Shown: piece by piece, positions 10,815 through 24,255 of the stretch | How positions within the stretch are numbered: the first letter of the stretch is position 1 | Layout of the letters: each line of letters opens with the position of its first letter | Source of the DNA: Zerene cesonia | Lineage: Eukaryota > Arthropoda > Insecta > Lepidoptera > Pieridae | Length of the DNA: 64,000 nt | Direction of reading: 5' to 3' | Assembly: GCF_012273895.1 (NCBI RefSeq) | Contig: NC_052106.1 | Location: 744,001-808,000 of the forward strand | The notes under the pieces: generated by a model | The model's database searches: none | What the model was told of the DNA's origin: nothing | The model's input: only the letters and a program-made list of their open reading frames with translations | Made by a program: the position numbers and the translations under genes

Positions 10815-13800
10815 TCTTATTCTCTTTAAATATTATTTTTATATATCCATTTAAAATTTTAAATCTACATAATATGTAATATGTACATAACAATGCCTAT
10901 CCCCATAAATACAAATACATTATAGCACTTGGGTTGCTGGCAGGACAATGGCCGGCTTCCCGGAGTGCCCCGCTGCGCTACTCGTGTCCTATCACGTCAA
11001 TTTACTTTCCTTATTACATTTTATTTTATTGGTTTCGAAATAGACACATTCGAAATAATCGAACCGCGCTTATAGTGATTTATTTGTAAACGATTTCACA
11101 TAAAAAGATGTGTTTGTGGCGATTTCCAGTGAAAAAATTGACAAATGAATCCTATATATGTATCTTTTGTAATATGGAAACCTAAAACTTAATAAACCTA
11201 TATATGTATGTAACAATTGCCATTATTTTTCCGGATTGAATAGTAACGCATCGAAACATCGGATAAACTATTTTTTATACAAGTCGAGATTGGTTAAATC
11301 ATCAATCACTAAAAGATTCCAAGAGAGGGCAGAAGAGAGGGCAGGGCATTGTGCCTTCGATTGCCCGTTTCATATATCCCTTTAATTAATTTCATATAAC
11401 CTTAGAATAAAACATGCAAGAATTATATAAAATCGCATTAAAAATGTTAAAGATTTTTACTAATGAGAAATTTTTAAAATTTAAATGAAATAAAATTTAT
11501 TTAATTAAGAAATAATTACTTAGATTATTTAAAAAGCATATACTCGTATTAAGTTTGAAACAGAAGTATTCCACTCAACGAATTGATTTATTTCTTCTTC
11601 ACGGACAGTTGAATGTAGATAAATTTATAATAGGAACAACACAATTATAGACCATATAATCGGACATAAAAACATGACAAAACTATATTCTAATATAGAA
11701 TACGAACAAACATAAACAGTAAACTACAAACCAGTTAAGGACCTCTGTTGTTTTAAGGAACGTTGGTTGAAAAGAATTAAAGTGAACCACCAACAACGGT
11801 AGAAAAATCCCTTCAGACATAATCGTTACACGCCAAGAGAATGTTCATGACAATTCCTCAAATAACCTTAAAAAAAGTAAACCGCAAATTCCTCCGTCAG
11901 TCCTTGGTCCAAGAATTTAGAAGGTAGCCTACCGTATCCGCGATGGCGGACACGGCAACACTTGCATATAACATAATCACAATTTGATTACAAATTCAAA
12001 TTAGCTTTGATTTATCATCGACCACCTGAATGCTGCTGTCACGATTAAATTAGTCTTGGACTTGCCGTGGCGATGTGGTTTAGAATGCGCTGACTTTAGC
12101 TTTTGCCTTTCTTGCTATTTGCTACAATGTAGACGTAGCAAAATTTAACGTTTTTGTTGATTAATCTCTCAATAGCTCTATAGTGTACTAGCATTCCGCT
12201 TGCAGATTCTGACATTTAGTCAAAAGGAAAATATAGGCAGTATCAAGTTGTTATATAGATCATTCGTAAATTGAATCAAGCACATAAAAATTGGTGACAT
12301 GAATTAAACAATCAAACCAACGGAAGTGACACGTCACGTCGATTACAGAACACCGACAACATCTTACACGACGCAACAAGAGCGCCCAAAGCGATTCCAC
12401 AGCGTCCGCAACACAAGCCGAGTTAAGTCTAGAATTATCTAGCATTAAGCTATAAACGTAAATGCAGTACCACAGTAGGTGTTCACTTAGCCCACGGCCG
12501 GCTGATTGCACATCCCGAGATCGCTTGAGGCCGTGCATTAAGTGAAAAACCAAATTAGCCAATACGCATCGGTTCGCTCAAATTGTCCGGACATTCCGCA
12601 TTCGTATTATTAATGACCATTAAGTTTTATTAACGCCACTGCGCGGAGACGAATCCGCGTCTACATAATGATATGATGATGCGAAGAAAGTTCGTAAATG
12701 GCGCACGTTCGTGTCATTTGCCAGACGTGGCTGGACGTGTTGTCCAACCTGTTATTTACGGGGCTTTTTATGAAATATTGCATAAATGAGATGGGGAACT
12801 TCATTGCTGCATCTGCTTTAAAAAAAGAAATATAAAAAAAAAAAATATAGTTTAGGCTTATGAATTGAATTCGCTTAGTACCTGCTGCTCTGCGCACCTA
12901 AGCCGCACTATTTTCTGATAATTTAGTTTCTGTAAGTTTTTGATGTAATCTTTTTTTTTCTGTTTAGAGTTTTACAATTTTTTTGTTTAGTTAATCTTGC
13001 GCACTATAGTTTGTGTATCCATAGAATAGATTTATACATAGAACAATATTCATTGTACATTATTGCTGCTGATATATTAGTGTATAAGTTGTTTGGAAAA
13101 AAAATTAATTAAATATATAAAATAAAAATTAACACATAGATAGATATAATCGAATTACTTAACAGGACATTTTGCCAGCGTCATTATTGGCAGTCTGCCA
13201 GTCAAAGATAATGTAATTTCCAATGTTTAATAGACGCGTCAACGCAAACTAAAGAATACTCTCGAGATAATGAAACAATTTAGAAATACTATAACCCATA
13301 GACATGTACAGTATTTCTTTGTATAGAATCATATCTATCCACAGAGCTTTTACAGCAATGCTAGATATAAAAATAAACGCCAACTAAACTTAATCATCAC
13401 CCGTTCCAAAGCCACTGACGCTACTATAACGACCAACCGTCCACTATCACTTCCCGCCCAACGGGACGACTCGTTAAAATCAAACACCCATCACGATCCA
13501 TCATAATTCAATAAACGACCTCCGTCCGCTCCACCCATCGCACCATCCTGAGCGCTGCAATCTCAACAATTGGTGACAATCCGACCCTATTATACACCCG
13601 CATGTGACAATTGAATGATCGCCGGGGACCGGTTGACCTTGCCATCCTTATTCGATAGAGATTTTGTTGCCTTTCATTTATTCATTACAGTTGTATCTAA
13701 ATTGATTTACAATAAATAGTGCCCACATAGTACACAGCGTTGCTTGGTCATTCACTATAGTGTTTTATTATCACTTAGGGGTATGAAAACTACGTTACGA

Positions 13801-13837
13801 TCAATAATTTTGAGACTAACCAAATAGAGATATGAAA

Positions 13838-13885
13838 TTTCATAAGAATCGATCAAGCCGTTATCGAGGAGTGTGGAGAAGAACC
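13838..13885 (-). repeat. Diverged repeat fragment
   Basis: GAAATTTCATAAGAATCGATC followed by AAGCCGTTATCGAGGAGTGTGG is the reverse complement, with mismatches, of the block CCATACTCCTCCGAAACGGC in the Helitron-type element at 59676. A third copy of the block is near 50010. The long minus-strand open frame over this site is therefore likely repeat-derived. Confidence 0.4.
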
Positions 13886-14479
13886 GAGAATAAGTCTTGC
13901 TAAGCGTAAAACTAAAGAACAGGTCGACCAATTCGGCTACATTTTGAAACGTTTTTATTAAGGCACAAGGAAGGTTCTTATGGAGAGAAAAAAACGTCCT
14001 ACGGGAGAACCCGAGGCGGTCCTCTAATAAGAGATAAACGCCGCGACATACGACTATAGCTTTTTTACCTAAAAACCAAAACAAAACTAAGTAAGGTTTG
14101 TTTTACGGAAAAAACGCAGTTATCTACTTTTATTATCCTAAATTAATATTAAACATTTAGTGGTTTTCTAACCACAACATTGATCACGCAACATCATACA
14201 AGAAGCCAGCGGTATCGAAAAACTTAGCCAACGAAATCAAATCACAGTACACATTAAACTCTGTACCTACTGAACAAGTCGCATTACTTGTAACATTATC
14301 ACATCCATTATTATTAGCTGAATCGTTGGACATCATATGGCGGATGACCAGGGTACCTCGTGCGGCGTCCATCATCGTGAGGGAGACAGACTCAATTGAA
14401 ATTAAATTGGCCCGTCTCATTGGTAATTGGTTACATCGATGAAATCTGACGTCGCTTTAATTTTATTAGAGCTTGCTAC

Positions 14480-14516
14480 NNNNNNNNNNNNNNNNNNNNN
14501 NNNNNNNNNNNNNNNN
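14480..14516. other. Assembly gap, 37 N
   Basis: A run of 37 N, probably a sized gap. Confidence 0.98.
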
Positions 14517-15076
14517 ATATAATATAATGAATAAATCTCCTTTAAAATCTATTAAAAGGCCATTATTTTTAACTACTACAAGAATTTTTATTCAAGAAGG
14601 AAAATTCAAACTCTACACAACAGAAACGAGAATCAGTATTTATTTTTTGAAATACGTTATTTTCTTAATAATTGAAATCTGCGAATACGAAACACAGTTC
14701 AGATGTCCTTTATTATGTGTGCGACTCACATATTCACAAATATTACAATATTTTCAACCTCGACATTTAGTATGCCATAAATTCGTACAGTATTAATAAA
14801 TTGCACTCGATGATTTTTTTTATTACGTATTTAAAAAACAACTAACGTCAAGTCTATAAAACATTCTTCTACGTTATATGTTAACGCTAAATTCTTACTC
14901 AAAATCATCATTTGAAATTTAAAGATCCAAGTTGTCTATTTCTCTCCGTTTTATTTATTGATAGAATTAAAAACACAAAAACAAAATATCACATACTAGA
15001 CTGTTACCCGCAGCTTGGTCAAAATAAATTTTCGTGGATTTTTATCCTCTCCTATTATATCCCCTGGGGGATAGAA

Positions 15077-15362
15077 ATTTTTTTATATTGTTAACGTCAC
15101 CGTCGACAATGGAGCTGGTGGTGAGCGCTACCACCATCCATCAACATTTGGAGAGGTATAAAGTCCATTGCAGACCTTACGCCTCTACAACTGTATTGCC
15201 GACTTTAAATTGGCAAGGGATTAAGAAATTATTGTCGAGAGGAATAAAGGATAGGACTGGGAAGGGTAAGAATGCTATTTCACGCCGGTCTTCTGTGGGG
15301 GTGCGGTCCTTCCCCGGTGCGAGCTGGCCCAATTCGTGCCGAGGCGTACTCAGCTACCACAA
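15077..15362 (-). mobile_element. SINE-like family A, internally deleted copy
   Basis: A T-run leads into CGTCGACAATGGAGCTGGTG, AGCGCTACCACCATCCATCA, GCAGACCTTACGCCTC, TTTCACGCCGGTCTTCTGTG and GCGAGCTGGCCCAATTCGTG. Compared with the copy at 18609 it lacks the segment containing CTCACTCACCGAACGAAAC. Open frames here are repeat-derived. Confidence 0.75.
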
Positions 15363-15364
15363 TT

Positions 15365-15490
15365 AGCGAAGATTTCTTAACGAACGCTCACATCATAGTG
15401 CCTATCTGCATACCAAGTTTCAGCCCGATCGGTGCAGTAGTTTGGGCTGTTCGTCGAAAGATCATTTAGTTACATATTTGTTTTTTAACG
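15365..15490 (+). repeat. Interspersed repeat remnant next to SINE A
   Basis: CTATCTGCATACCAAGTTTC, AGCCCGATCGGTGCAGTAGT and TGGGCTGTTCGTCGAAAGATC form a string of the 'A-T-rich, CCGATCGGT, CAGTAGTTT' type common in lepidopteran non-autonomous elements. Both ends are unclear. Confidence 0.4.
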
Positions 15491-17775
15491 TATTTTTGTA
15501 TATTAAGAAGAAGACCATACAAACAGTAGCGACGCTGGTAAAAATCTTCTCCGATTCCAAGCATATAACAGAAATGATTGATGATAATGCAACGCATCAA
15601 ATTGTTTATTAAAAAGTCGCCGGCAGCCATCAATTACCGCAGATTACTGATATTTTGTGTATTTTATTAGGTGAATACAAACAAATTGTTTTTTAACTAA
15701 ACACATCTCATGTAACGGAAAATATAAGTTAACAAATTATAATTATAAGGCAAATATTACTAGTAAATTTTTAAACAGCGTGTGTCGTGTCATATCTGTT
15801 TATAATAGATATAATAGACATATATTTATCTATTTCTTTCTTTATGCAATCATCTCTAGTTCTATCGGGTGAGTATTTGATTATGTGGGGCAGAGAAGAA
15901 AAAAAGATCTTCATTCCTTATCGCGACTGTTCTGTTGACCTTTCTCAAGTATCGAGCTATCATGGTACTAAATCTCGTGCAAACTCAGGTTCAGTGGTTT
16001 AGACACGTGAAGAAGAGAGAGACAGAGAGAGTTCGCATTTATAATAAGAGTAGGGATTAGAAACTGCAAATACCAGGCAGTTGATCAGGCAACCACTGCG
16101 TCAAACATCATTAGAAAACCAATACTACGAGTAGATGTAATAAATTATATAATGTCACGTATATAATTAAGAACGGGCTTGTAAAATTAATACAAAACAG
16201 TTGGGCGCGTTATCCAATTATTATCTTTATCTCATTCCGCAAACGAGACTTGCAAATGAAACCTTGTAGATTCTAGATTGCCTTACACTTCGAATTTATT
16301 GGAAGCGAAATGCATAGTTTAGGTTGTACGATAAAGTGGTCAGGTCTAGGATTAAAAGCGTATTCAGGTATGCTGTGTAAGCTTGCAAAAATGTGTTTTT
16401 TGACATAAATTAATTTCTTATTTTACGGTATAATTCGCATTTAAATTATAAGACAAGTGCTAAAACAAAACTTTAATTATTTTAATGCGCTATTATTCTT
16501 TCATTCAAAGAATAAGTGTATATAATAATATTATAATAGTTAGTGACAATAGACGGCCTTATCACTGTACAGTGGTCTCTACCACGCAACTACAGGGAAA
16601 GGTAAAAAAGCTAAATATGTTGTTAAACGTTTTTTTTTTTAATTTATATAACATATATTTCGTACAAAACAAATCGTAACTATTTACTTACATAAATCCT
16701 TTTATTATTGGATATCGTGCTTAGTTCCCTTTACGTACCTGAAAGAAAACAATTGAATCATAAATTTAACAACACACAAGACAGCATGAACATAAATAAC
16801 GTTTAGATACAAAAAAGAGTTTAATGTAATTAACTTTCATTCAAATGAAAAACCATTTACTACATAATACTATCGTAGTATATGTCGAAAATACAAGAAA
16901 CAAGTTAGTTGTGATTATCTTTCAATGATGACACAAAAAATGTTTCTCCTAACTTCTCTATTACTGACACGAGTATCTTTATTAGTCCATTGAAATGTAA
17001 TTTTTCAAAGGTCTTTACGTACGTACATTTCTCAGTGAACGCAATTTTATTTGATAGAAACCCAAATCTTCCCTTGCTTCCCTTACACATGGGAGAGGAA
17101 GGGGAGGGGTTAATAGTAGCTTAACTTCAAGTTTGTCGGATCGCCGTCCTTGTCCCGCGGCCGCCATAATTTTTCCACGGACTATATGTCCATTTATTCT
17201 ACTTATTCCGTCCATATTCAACACCATCGAAACGAGTCGAGAATTCGAAAAATGTCACCGCCTCGCTCATCTAAAATTCCGATTTATAAACGTACGCACC
17301 GCACCGAAAAGTGTTAAGATTGCGTTTCATCTTACGCAGAAACGCGTGGGTTGGGTCGAACAGAACTAACTACCTACGGCGGCCAAATTGATTGTACATA
17401 ATATATAATATTTAGAAACGTTTTAGTCGCGCATAATTTGTCGGATTATCAATATTCTATTAACATATTGAATAAACGTATAACACGATTACGTTTATGT
17501 ATCCTAATGTATGGCGCTTTATTTAAAACGATTCCAATGAAAGGGCAGAGGTTTTCAATTTGACCCGTGTGAATAGTTTTATAAGGTCGAGATAATTTTA
17601 TTGTATTATTATAATTTTATTCGTTCATATAATAAAATAACACGCGTTCTATAAAAATGTATGGGTAGGCGCGCGGTATGTCATCGAATTAATTCTTAGT
17701 AAAAGTATTCTGTATACAAAAATCTTTATACGTTTAATGATAGTGTATGAAAATAAGTAGAAATGTTTACTTAAT

Positions 17776-17992
17776 AATATAAAGCTGAAGAGTTGTTTGT
17801 TTGAACGCGCTGATCTCACAAACTACTGGACCGATTTTTAAAACTCTTTTACCGTGGAATATGTACCTACGTGATCCCTGAGTGCTATAGGCAATATTTG
17901 TAACAGGGGTGAAACCGGGTCTGACCGCTAGCAATCTGTAAAAGGGCACACTATAGTCCGCTAAAACGCGGAAAATCACATGTGAAGCTAGT
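17776..17992 (+). mobile_element. Helitron-type element, GCTGAAGAG family
   Basis: It starts AATATAAAGCTGAAGAGTTG and continues GAACGCGCTGATCTCACAAA and CTACTGGACCGATTTTTAAA. Later blocks are ATCCCTGAGTGCTATAGGC and GTGAAACCGGGTCTGACCGC, and the 3' end is GTGAAGCTAGT. The last seven bases match the 3' end of the Lep1-type copies, so it is probably mobilised by the same machinery. A partial copy lies in the RpL34 intron (52814). Confidence 0.65.
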
Positions 17993-18276
17993 ACTGATCA
18001 ACTCCAATAAACTCCAACACTTCATTAATAGCTAGTTAGACAGATTAAAATTATTTATGCGCATTATTCGTGACACAGATATTAAAATCACTGAACCTTG
18101 TAGTCACATTTGTAATGATTCTTTCTCGTTAAAATACGAACTCTTATAACATTACCTTCCAAGTATTTATTGTGCTACTCTAGAATCTAGATACAACTGC
18201 ATATTAATGCGTCTGAAGCATGTTTTTTACATACTAGATACAGCGTGCGTATTTACCTACTCGCGTGTTGTCTGAT

Positions 18277-18509
18277 TCCTACTAATATTATAAACGCGAA
18301 AATTTGTAAGTGGAATGGATACGAATGGATGTATGTATGTATGGATGTACGAATGTTTGTTACTCTTTCACGCAAAAACTACTGAACCGATTGCGATGAA
18401 ATTTGGTACGTACATTGCTGGACAACTGGAATAACACATAGGCAATTTTAATCCCGATATTCCTACGGGATACAGACTTATGCGGGTGAAACCGCGGTGC
18501 GCAGCTAGT
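18277..18509 (+). mobile_element. Lep1-type Helitron, near full length
   Basis: TCCTACTAATATTATAAACG opens the element and GGTGCGCAGCTAGT closes it. Internal blocks are CTACTGAACCGATTGCGATG, GGAATAACACATAGGC, ATCCCGATATTCCTACGGG and GCGGGTGAAACCGCGG. A short GGATGTATGTATG microsatellite expansion makes it longer than the copy at 2230. It has no coding capacity. Confidence 0.85.
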
Positions 18510-18608
18510 ATTATATAAATAAATGTTCGAGTTTGAGTTTGATTTTATTAATTATACCAATAGAATAATGTTCCTATACACTCTTTTGGATGGAAAAAAG
18601 CCAAAAGG

Positions 18609-18950
18609 TTTTTTTTTTTTATGTTACAGTCGGCAATTGAGCTGGTGGGACGCCTGATGGTAAGCGCTACCACCGCCCATGAACATTTGTAGAAGCGTAA
18701 AGGCGATTACAGACCTTACGCCGCTACAAATGGATTGCCGACTTTAAATTGGGAAGGGATTAAGAAAGGATTGGCGAGAGGAATAAAGGAAAGGACTGGG
18801 AAGGGGAAGGAAAAGGATATGGGCCTCCGGCTCCCCCACTCACCGAACGAAACACAGCAGTATGCTATTTCACGCCGGTCTTCTGTGGGGGTGTGGTACT
18901 TCCCCGGTGCGAGCTGGCCCAATTCGTGCCGAAGCGTGCTCGACTACCAC
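18609..18950 (-). mobile_element. SINE-like family A, best copy
   Basis: This is the longest and cleanest member, about 340 bp. On the plus strand a T-run (the poly(A) tail on minus) precedes ATGTTACAGTCGGCAATTGA, CCTGATGGTAAGCGCTACCA, CCGCCCATGAACATTTGTAG, CAGACCTTACGCCGCTACAA and a purine-rich GGAAGGGATTAAGAAAGG stretch. CCCCACTCACCGAACGAAAC and GGTGCGAGCTGGCCCAATTC follow. Other copies are at 50, 4871, 9628, 15077, 24051, 27970 and 63393. No tRNA-like head was found, so it may be a non-autonomous LINE derivative. Confidence 0.8.
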
Positions 18951-20613
18951 ATACAAAACGGTTGGTTACCCATCCAAATTATGACCGTTCCGAACGTTGC
19001 TTTATCTTTTTTACTATTTGTTCTTATATCAGGCGGCAATAAAATTATATTAATATAGAAAATTTCAACTAATTACAGAGATAAAACATGGTGACAGACG
19101 TGTAGACAGAGTCTGTCTGACTCTAGCACTAAGAAAGAGAAACTTGAGCCAGAAGATAGAGATTGTCTCCGTTTATTTAATTTCTTAATAACTTTGTGTC
19201 TTTGATGTGAATGCTTAATCATAAACAATCAAGAGAACAAACGAGACTTAATTAAAGACACGTTTGATCGACGGCTTGTATTGTGATTTTTAAATGAATG
19301 GTATTCGTATAATGATAATATACATTATAATTATGCATTATCCTTACATCTTTTAAAATTAAAATTTTAATTAGGTACTCGCCCATTTATCTTCTACATA
19401 GAAAATGGTAAATTTACGATTCTATTTACGTCCATAATATGACGTTTACACAAATTCAGAAAACTACCCAAATGAAGAGGATCTATTAGATGTTACGTGT
19501 CTGAATTTTGTCTTAGAAGTCCAATTCGGAATTTGAATTGCCCATCCACTGACGCATCCGAACCGATTGATCAGATCGGAGCTGACACCAACATTACTGG
19601 CGGCATCGTTTAACACCCGAGCTCGCCCGCGCTTTTCCCACACGTTGAGTGCGCGCCAACCGACACCCGATCGCACATCCACCAATGGCAGTCGTATCGT
19701 ATCATTGTAATTACCATGCGTGTGACTGACTTCGTGTGTCGAGCGTCTAACGTGTCACAAATCGCGGTACAATTACATTGGTACGGGCGTTAATTACTGT
19801 GATACGTTCAAATATTATAGATTTTGTTTTGATGAACTTAAAACTGTATTATTCAATTAAGAATAGGAAGGTCAATCATCTTTATGTGTCAATTTATTGT
19901 AAAATCTCATTAGTAAAATACTTAGAAAGCCTTTTTGCATGTCAATCATGTTTTTTTTGTTTTCCTGTCTTTTGCCTAATGTATATTCGTTATTTCTATT
20001 TTATACCCATGACGTAACAAAATGGCGCAAAGTCGATCCTATACTAGATATCCTTAGCTATAGCCTATATCCTTAGCTCAAACGAATATTGCAATTGTTA
20101 AAGTTTTCTTAAAAAAAGTTTGCATCTATATCTGAAGCCCAAACAATCTTTTTTATAGCAATGAAATTTGAATAAATAACTAAGACCATTCATTGTTGTT
20201 TATTAGAAACACTTTGCGCTTTTCAAGTGTTTTTTAATGCAAATTACACGAATGTTTTATACCGTACAACCGATAAAAGACTACAATGCTTGCCCTGAAG
20301 AGTGTAAAACGAATCATTGGAGACCATTATAGCAAAATAAAGGGGCAATTATCAATTTTATAACAAATACAACCGCTCACACATACATGTAACGATGCGG
20401 ATTCACAAATTAAAAAACTCATATATTAAAGGAAACTTGAATATGCAAATAAACATTCGACCAGCAGGCGGTCACCACACTTAATTATTTTCAACAAATA
20501 AGGCTTGTCATTTAGTATAAACGAAAAAAAAAACGAGAAATCTGATGAGAACCACCTGACGAACCTATTTTAGCTTGTCTAACTTATCTAGCCACACCTG
20601 CTTTATAAGGAAA

Positions 20614-20782
20614 ACTAGCTGTTCGCCCCGGCTTCGCCCGTGGTACATATATAGTCTATGTTACTCGTGGATAATGTAGCTTTCGAATGGTGAAAGAATT
20701 TTTAAAATCGTTCGAGTAGTTTTTGAGCCTATTCATTACAACCAAACAAACAAAGTTTTCCTCTTTATAATATTAGTGTAGA
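20614..20782 (-). mobile_element. Helitron-type element, GCCCCGGCTTCGCCC family
   Basis: On the minus strand it starts TCTACACTAATATTATAAAG and ends GGGGCGAACAGCTAGT, the same terminal words as Lep1. Between them are AAAACTTTGTTTGTTTGG, GAATAGGCTCAAAAACTAC and a run with TTCTTTCACCATTCGAAAGC. The near-complete length makes this the reference for the partial copies at 38531 and 40941. Confidence 0.75.
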
Positions 20783-22003
20783 TAAAGGGGATTTAAAAAC
20801 TAATGTCAATTTCGTCTTCATCAGGTTTGTCCTGCATTTAAACAACTTCAAATTCAACTCTTCTAATAAATAGTCTATACCATGTACTACAAATAAGATA
20901 ATAATAACTAAAGTCATTCTCAATGTATTTTGAAACTAAAGTATCGTCATATCATATTCAATATTAAAGCACAATTAATAGTACATAACATTTTATAAAT
21001 GGAAACGTACATGAAACTTTAAGCATATAAAAGACAACCGAGATTATAAAATTTTACAAAGAGAACTTCGCTGCAAAACATGTCCTATTCGAATAGAAAA
21101 CTCAAAGGCATCGTTTAATGCATAACAGCGGCATATTCGCGTTATTAAATCATTTCAAAATCACCGTTTCGTCTTGTTCTTGGCTCCGGAACGCGGTTGG
21201 CTCTCGAGGCCGCTCCACGGCGATACATTTTTACGATATTGTATGACCGGACAATTACCATTTTCGATATATTTTTCGCAACTTTGGCGCTGACTCAGAA
21301 GGTTTTCATTTAAGCGTTTAAAAATTTTATGCTTGTTTTTTTTTTTAACTTTTCGAATTTAAAATGTAATGGAATTTCAATATTTTCTGTTCATGTAAAG
21401 TTTTACAAGTTTAATCGACATCGATTTGGAAAGTAAAATGTGGTTACATTAGGAATTTATTCATTTCATTTTTTTATTATATAACCCTTTAATGCAACTA
21501 TTATTAAAGGAATCTTTGTACTATAAAAATCATATAATGTGCAAATAAATATCGTATCATTTATAAGTAGCCCTATCATTTAATAGTGATCTCTTCCAGG
21601 CATCCGGAGCAAAATGTAAGCAACTTAATTATATGAATATTTATAAAATATTACTATACTTTTATAAGGAATATTAGGTTCTTAATTTATTCATTTATAA
21701 CATTCAATATTAACTAAAAGCAAATAATTATAATCAAGCAATCAAACTTCACTGCTTCAAAAATAACCCAAGAACCCTCCTCTCGAGTCCCGCGCAACAC
21801 AGCCGTTCGCGTCATCGAATCCCATACAAATCATAATTTCGCCGAAGCGCGCGATCTCTCGCCGTGATTAATGAACGAACAATACGCTCAAACAATAAAA
21901 GCATAATAAAAATATAAAAAAGAACAGGGTAACACGTGATACACAGTGTAAATACATTAATCAAACGAGTCGCTACGACGTGTGCCCGTCATCGATCTCG
22001 CGT

Positions 22004-22080
22004 ACGTCGCTCGGACAGATCGATAAGATTTACAGGCGTTCGACGTGTAATGCGCTAGCGCATAACGCATCGAGCGACGT
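22004..22080. other. Nested CpG-rich inverted repeats
   Basis: ACGTCGCTCG (22004-22013) and CGAGCGACGT (22071-22080) are perfect inverted repeats. They enclose a perfect 14-bp palindrome, ATGCGCTAGCGCAT (22050-22063). The whole segment is CpG-rich in an AT-rich neighbourhood. No gene is adjacent. Confidence 0.6.
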
Positions 22081-22219
22081 CTCACTTGAACGATAGTGAT
22101 GTTGATCACAAATCGCCATTTTATTTGCACTAACGCGGCCTTAGTTTAGATACAATTTCTATGTGGTTTCATTTTTCTTAGTCAATGATCTTAACACATT
22201 CTAACAGAAAATCTTTAGT

Positions 22220-22365
22220 AACACGCTTTTGTTAGCCTCACCTAAATGTTTGTATGTTTATTTGAAACCGACTTTTTAGATTCGATTTTGAACCATTTTA
22301 AACGGACAGATTATCATGGTTAAGATTACCAGAACTAAATAAATTCCCTGTACAATTTAGTTGAT
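22220..22365 (+). repeat. Interspersed repeat family E copy
   Basis: AACACGCTTTTGTTAGCCTC, ACCTAAATGTTTGTATG, CCGACTTTTTAGATTCGATT and CATTTTAAACGGACAGATT match, in this orientation, the copy at 61054 and the reverse complements of those at 1850 and 25955. Confidence 0.55.
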
Positions 22366-24050
22366 CCTATCATTAAACGTGTTTTTAGAGTTTTTTATTT
22401 AATCTTAATTTGTACTGAATATTTTAAATACGAAATTTTAACGATGTTTGTAATCTAAGTACCTATGCAAAAGAACTGAAAGTTCTTGCATAACAGTACG
22501 ATATGAAACCGCGACACATTACCTTCACGATCGATTTATACGACACGAGATGTCGTCGGGACCTAATGAAACCCACACTAAATCTAAAGTTAGCTGTTTA
22601 CGCGTGGCCGCTCTTTGATACTGCACCTTTTGATGTGGCATCGTGCTGGGACAGCCAGAGCGGACTTGAATGTTTGATCCAAAAAGATCGTCGACCTCGT
22701 TTTTGAGGTTAATAACAGTCCAACTTTTAAGGAAAAAGTGATTGTATAAATAAATCTGCGTCCTATTTTTCCCAACATTCAAGACAAGAATTCGACAGAG
22801 CAATTACCAACGAGAGACGTTTTATTAAGTGCTTTATGTGGCCATCGGCAACTAAAAATCATGTCGTGTAATATAGAAGTCGACTATTTTCTTATCATGA
22901 TTTATGCAAATGGAATCGTGACAAAAAATAATTAGAGTTTTTGACTTTTTAAAAGACTTCTTGTTCGATGACTTGAGTGAATTTCGCAACAGGATGTCAA
23001 TTAAAAACAAGACAGGCTTGTGCAAACGTTGGCCCAACATGAATTGTTTCCGTTATTAAATTCTACATATAATTTACGTTTCATAAATTATTTAATTGCA
23101 ATTTTAAGTCACATACAATACGGTTAAATTGACAAGTATCAAAACTTTCTAATCAATTATATAAATTGCTTACTGTTTATTATTTAAGGTCAAAAACTAG
23201 TACTGGAGAGAGGTCAGTTCCCGATTAAACTATTCAATTCCCAATTTACTTCCTACATACACAGGCGATAATAAATTGAATTGTAATTGTTATACAAATA
23301 ACGTAACGTTTTAAGTGACGTACGAAAAAAAAATCATTTTGTTAATTGACCTATACAACATATAAACACACGAGGTACCTCCTTGATCAGCACCGTAGGC
23401 GCTAGCGGCCGTGGGCGAATAACGGTCGCAAGTCAGAGGGCACTCGATACTCGATTTCGTCCACAATCGGTTTCACAATGCCCCTCTGAACGAGATTATC
23501 TCAGGTCATTATCATAACAGTGCCGTTCTATTCGCTTTTACCGATGATTTAATGCCACGCGGCCTAGTAACCTATGGTGATACACTTCTGACGTGCCTCA
23601 TTTTATGGATACATCCATCCCAAATAATAGTTACTTATCGGTTAAAACCTTATGAAACCAGATGGCATAAAGCCAAAAATGTGCCTTAGTAGAAAATTCT
23701 CCGTGCGCATGCCTCACTAAGGAGCACCATTACTGACTGCCACACACCAAATTACCACAACCTTTTTTCCTATTAAGAAAACAAGCAATCCGTAAGTGGG
23801 CGTCGCGACCCACGTAGATTTCTATTTAACATATCTATTAATTCACCAATTAAATACATTAAATGAATCCGAGATATAATCTCAATCATACTGACATGTT
23901 GCAGCGTAATTACTTACCGTTTTATTGTAGCTTGATCGGGAATTGATTTATTTTAATGATAGGAAACGTTCGTTACAAATTTCATTCGCCATTGAAACAT
24001 AAGGGAAGAACACCATTCCTAATTATTAAGCGCGCCAATTGGTTATGATT

Positions 24051-24255
24051 ATTTTTATGTCATAGTCGGCAGAGGAGCTGGTGGGGCATTATATGCAGCC
24101 TTACACATCCACAACATGCAAATGGATTGCCGACTTTGAACGGTTCGGGATAAAGACAGGACTGATGTTGGGGAAAAAAAGAAAGCGCTGGGAAGGGTAA
24201 GGAAAACGATACGGATCTCAGATTATTGAAGTACAATGAAACATACAATTTGAGA
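24051..24255 (-). mobile_element. SINE-like family A, degraded copy
   Basis: TTATGTCATAGTCGGCAGAG and GAGCTGGTGG at the tail side, then AAATGGATTGCCGACTTTGA, GGTTCGGGATAAAGACAGG and CGCTGGGAAGGGTAAGGAAA, identify the family. The 5' part of the element (right side) fades out, and about 40 bp are missing near the tail. Confidence 0.65.

Larger units (their letters stand above)
5621..17775. other. Gene-free stretch, repeats and gaps
   Basis: No recognisable exon. Contents are a 1,000-N gap, a 37-N gap, a (TTTA)n run, Helitron remnants near 5893 and 7205, two rearranged tRNA-SINE copies at 8121 and 8523, family A copies at 9628 and 15077, a hairpin at 10770, and a diverged repeat near 13838. A GC-rich island at about 7690-7830 and another at about 17130-17370 are open in one frame but match nothing I know. 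I see nothing assignable in about 10,000-10,760, 10,820-13,830, 14,100-15,070 and 15,500-17,770. Confidence 0.65.

Noticed and set aside
13755..14084. 109-codon minus-strand frame
   Set aside because: Overlaps a diverged repeat block, uses an unremarkable AT-rich composition and resembles no protein I know.
15991..16025. TCAGTG with AGACAG at +28
   Set aside because: The DPE-like hexamer misses the final T and there is no GC island or donor downstream, unlike the site at 5403.
18716..19058. Opposing 68- and 107-codon frames
   Set aside because: Both lie in SINE-like family A and are repeat-derived; the same holds at 9490-9774 and 15034-15469.
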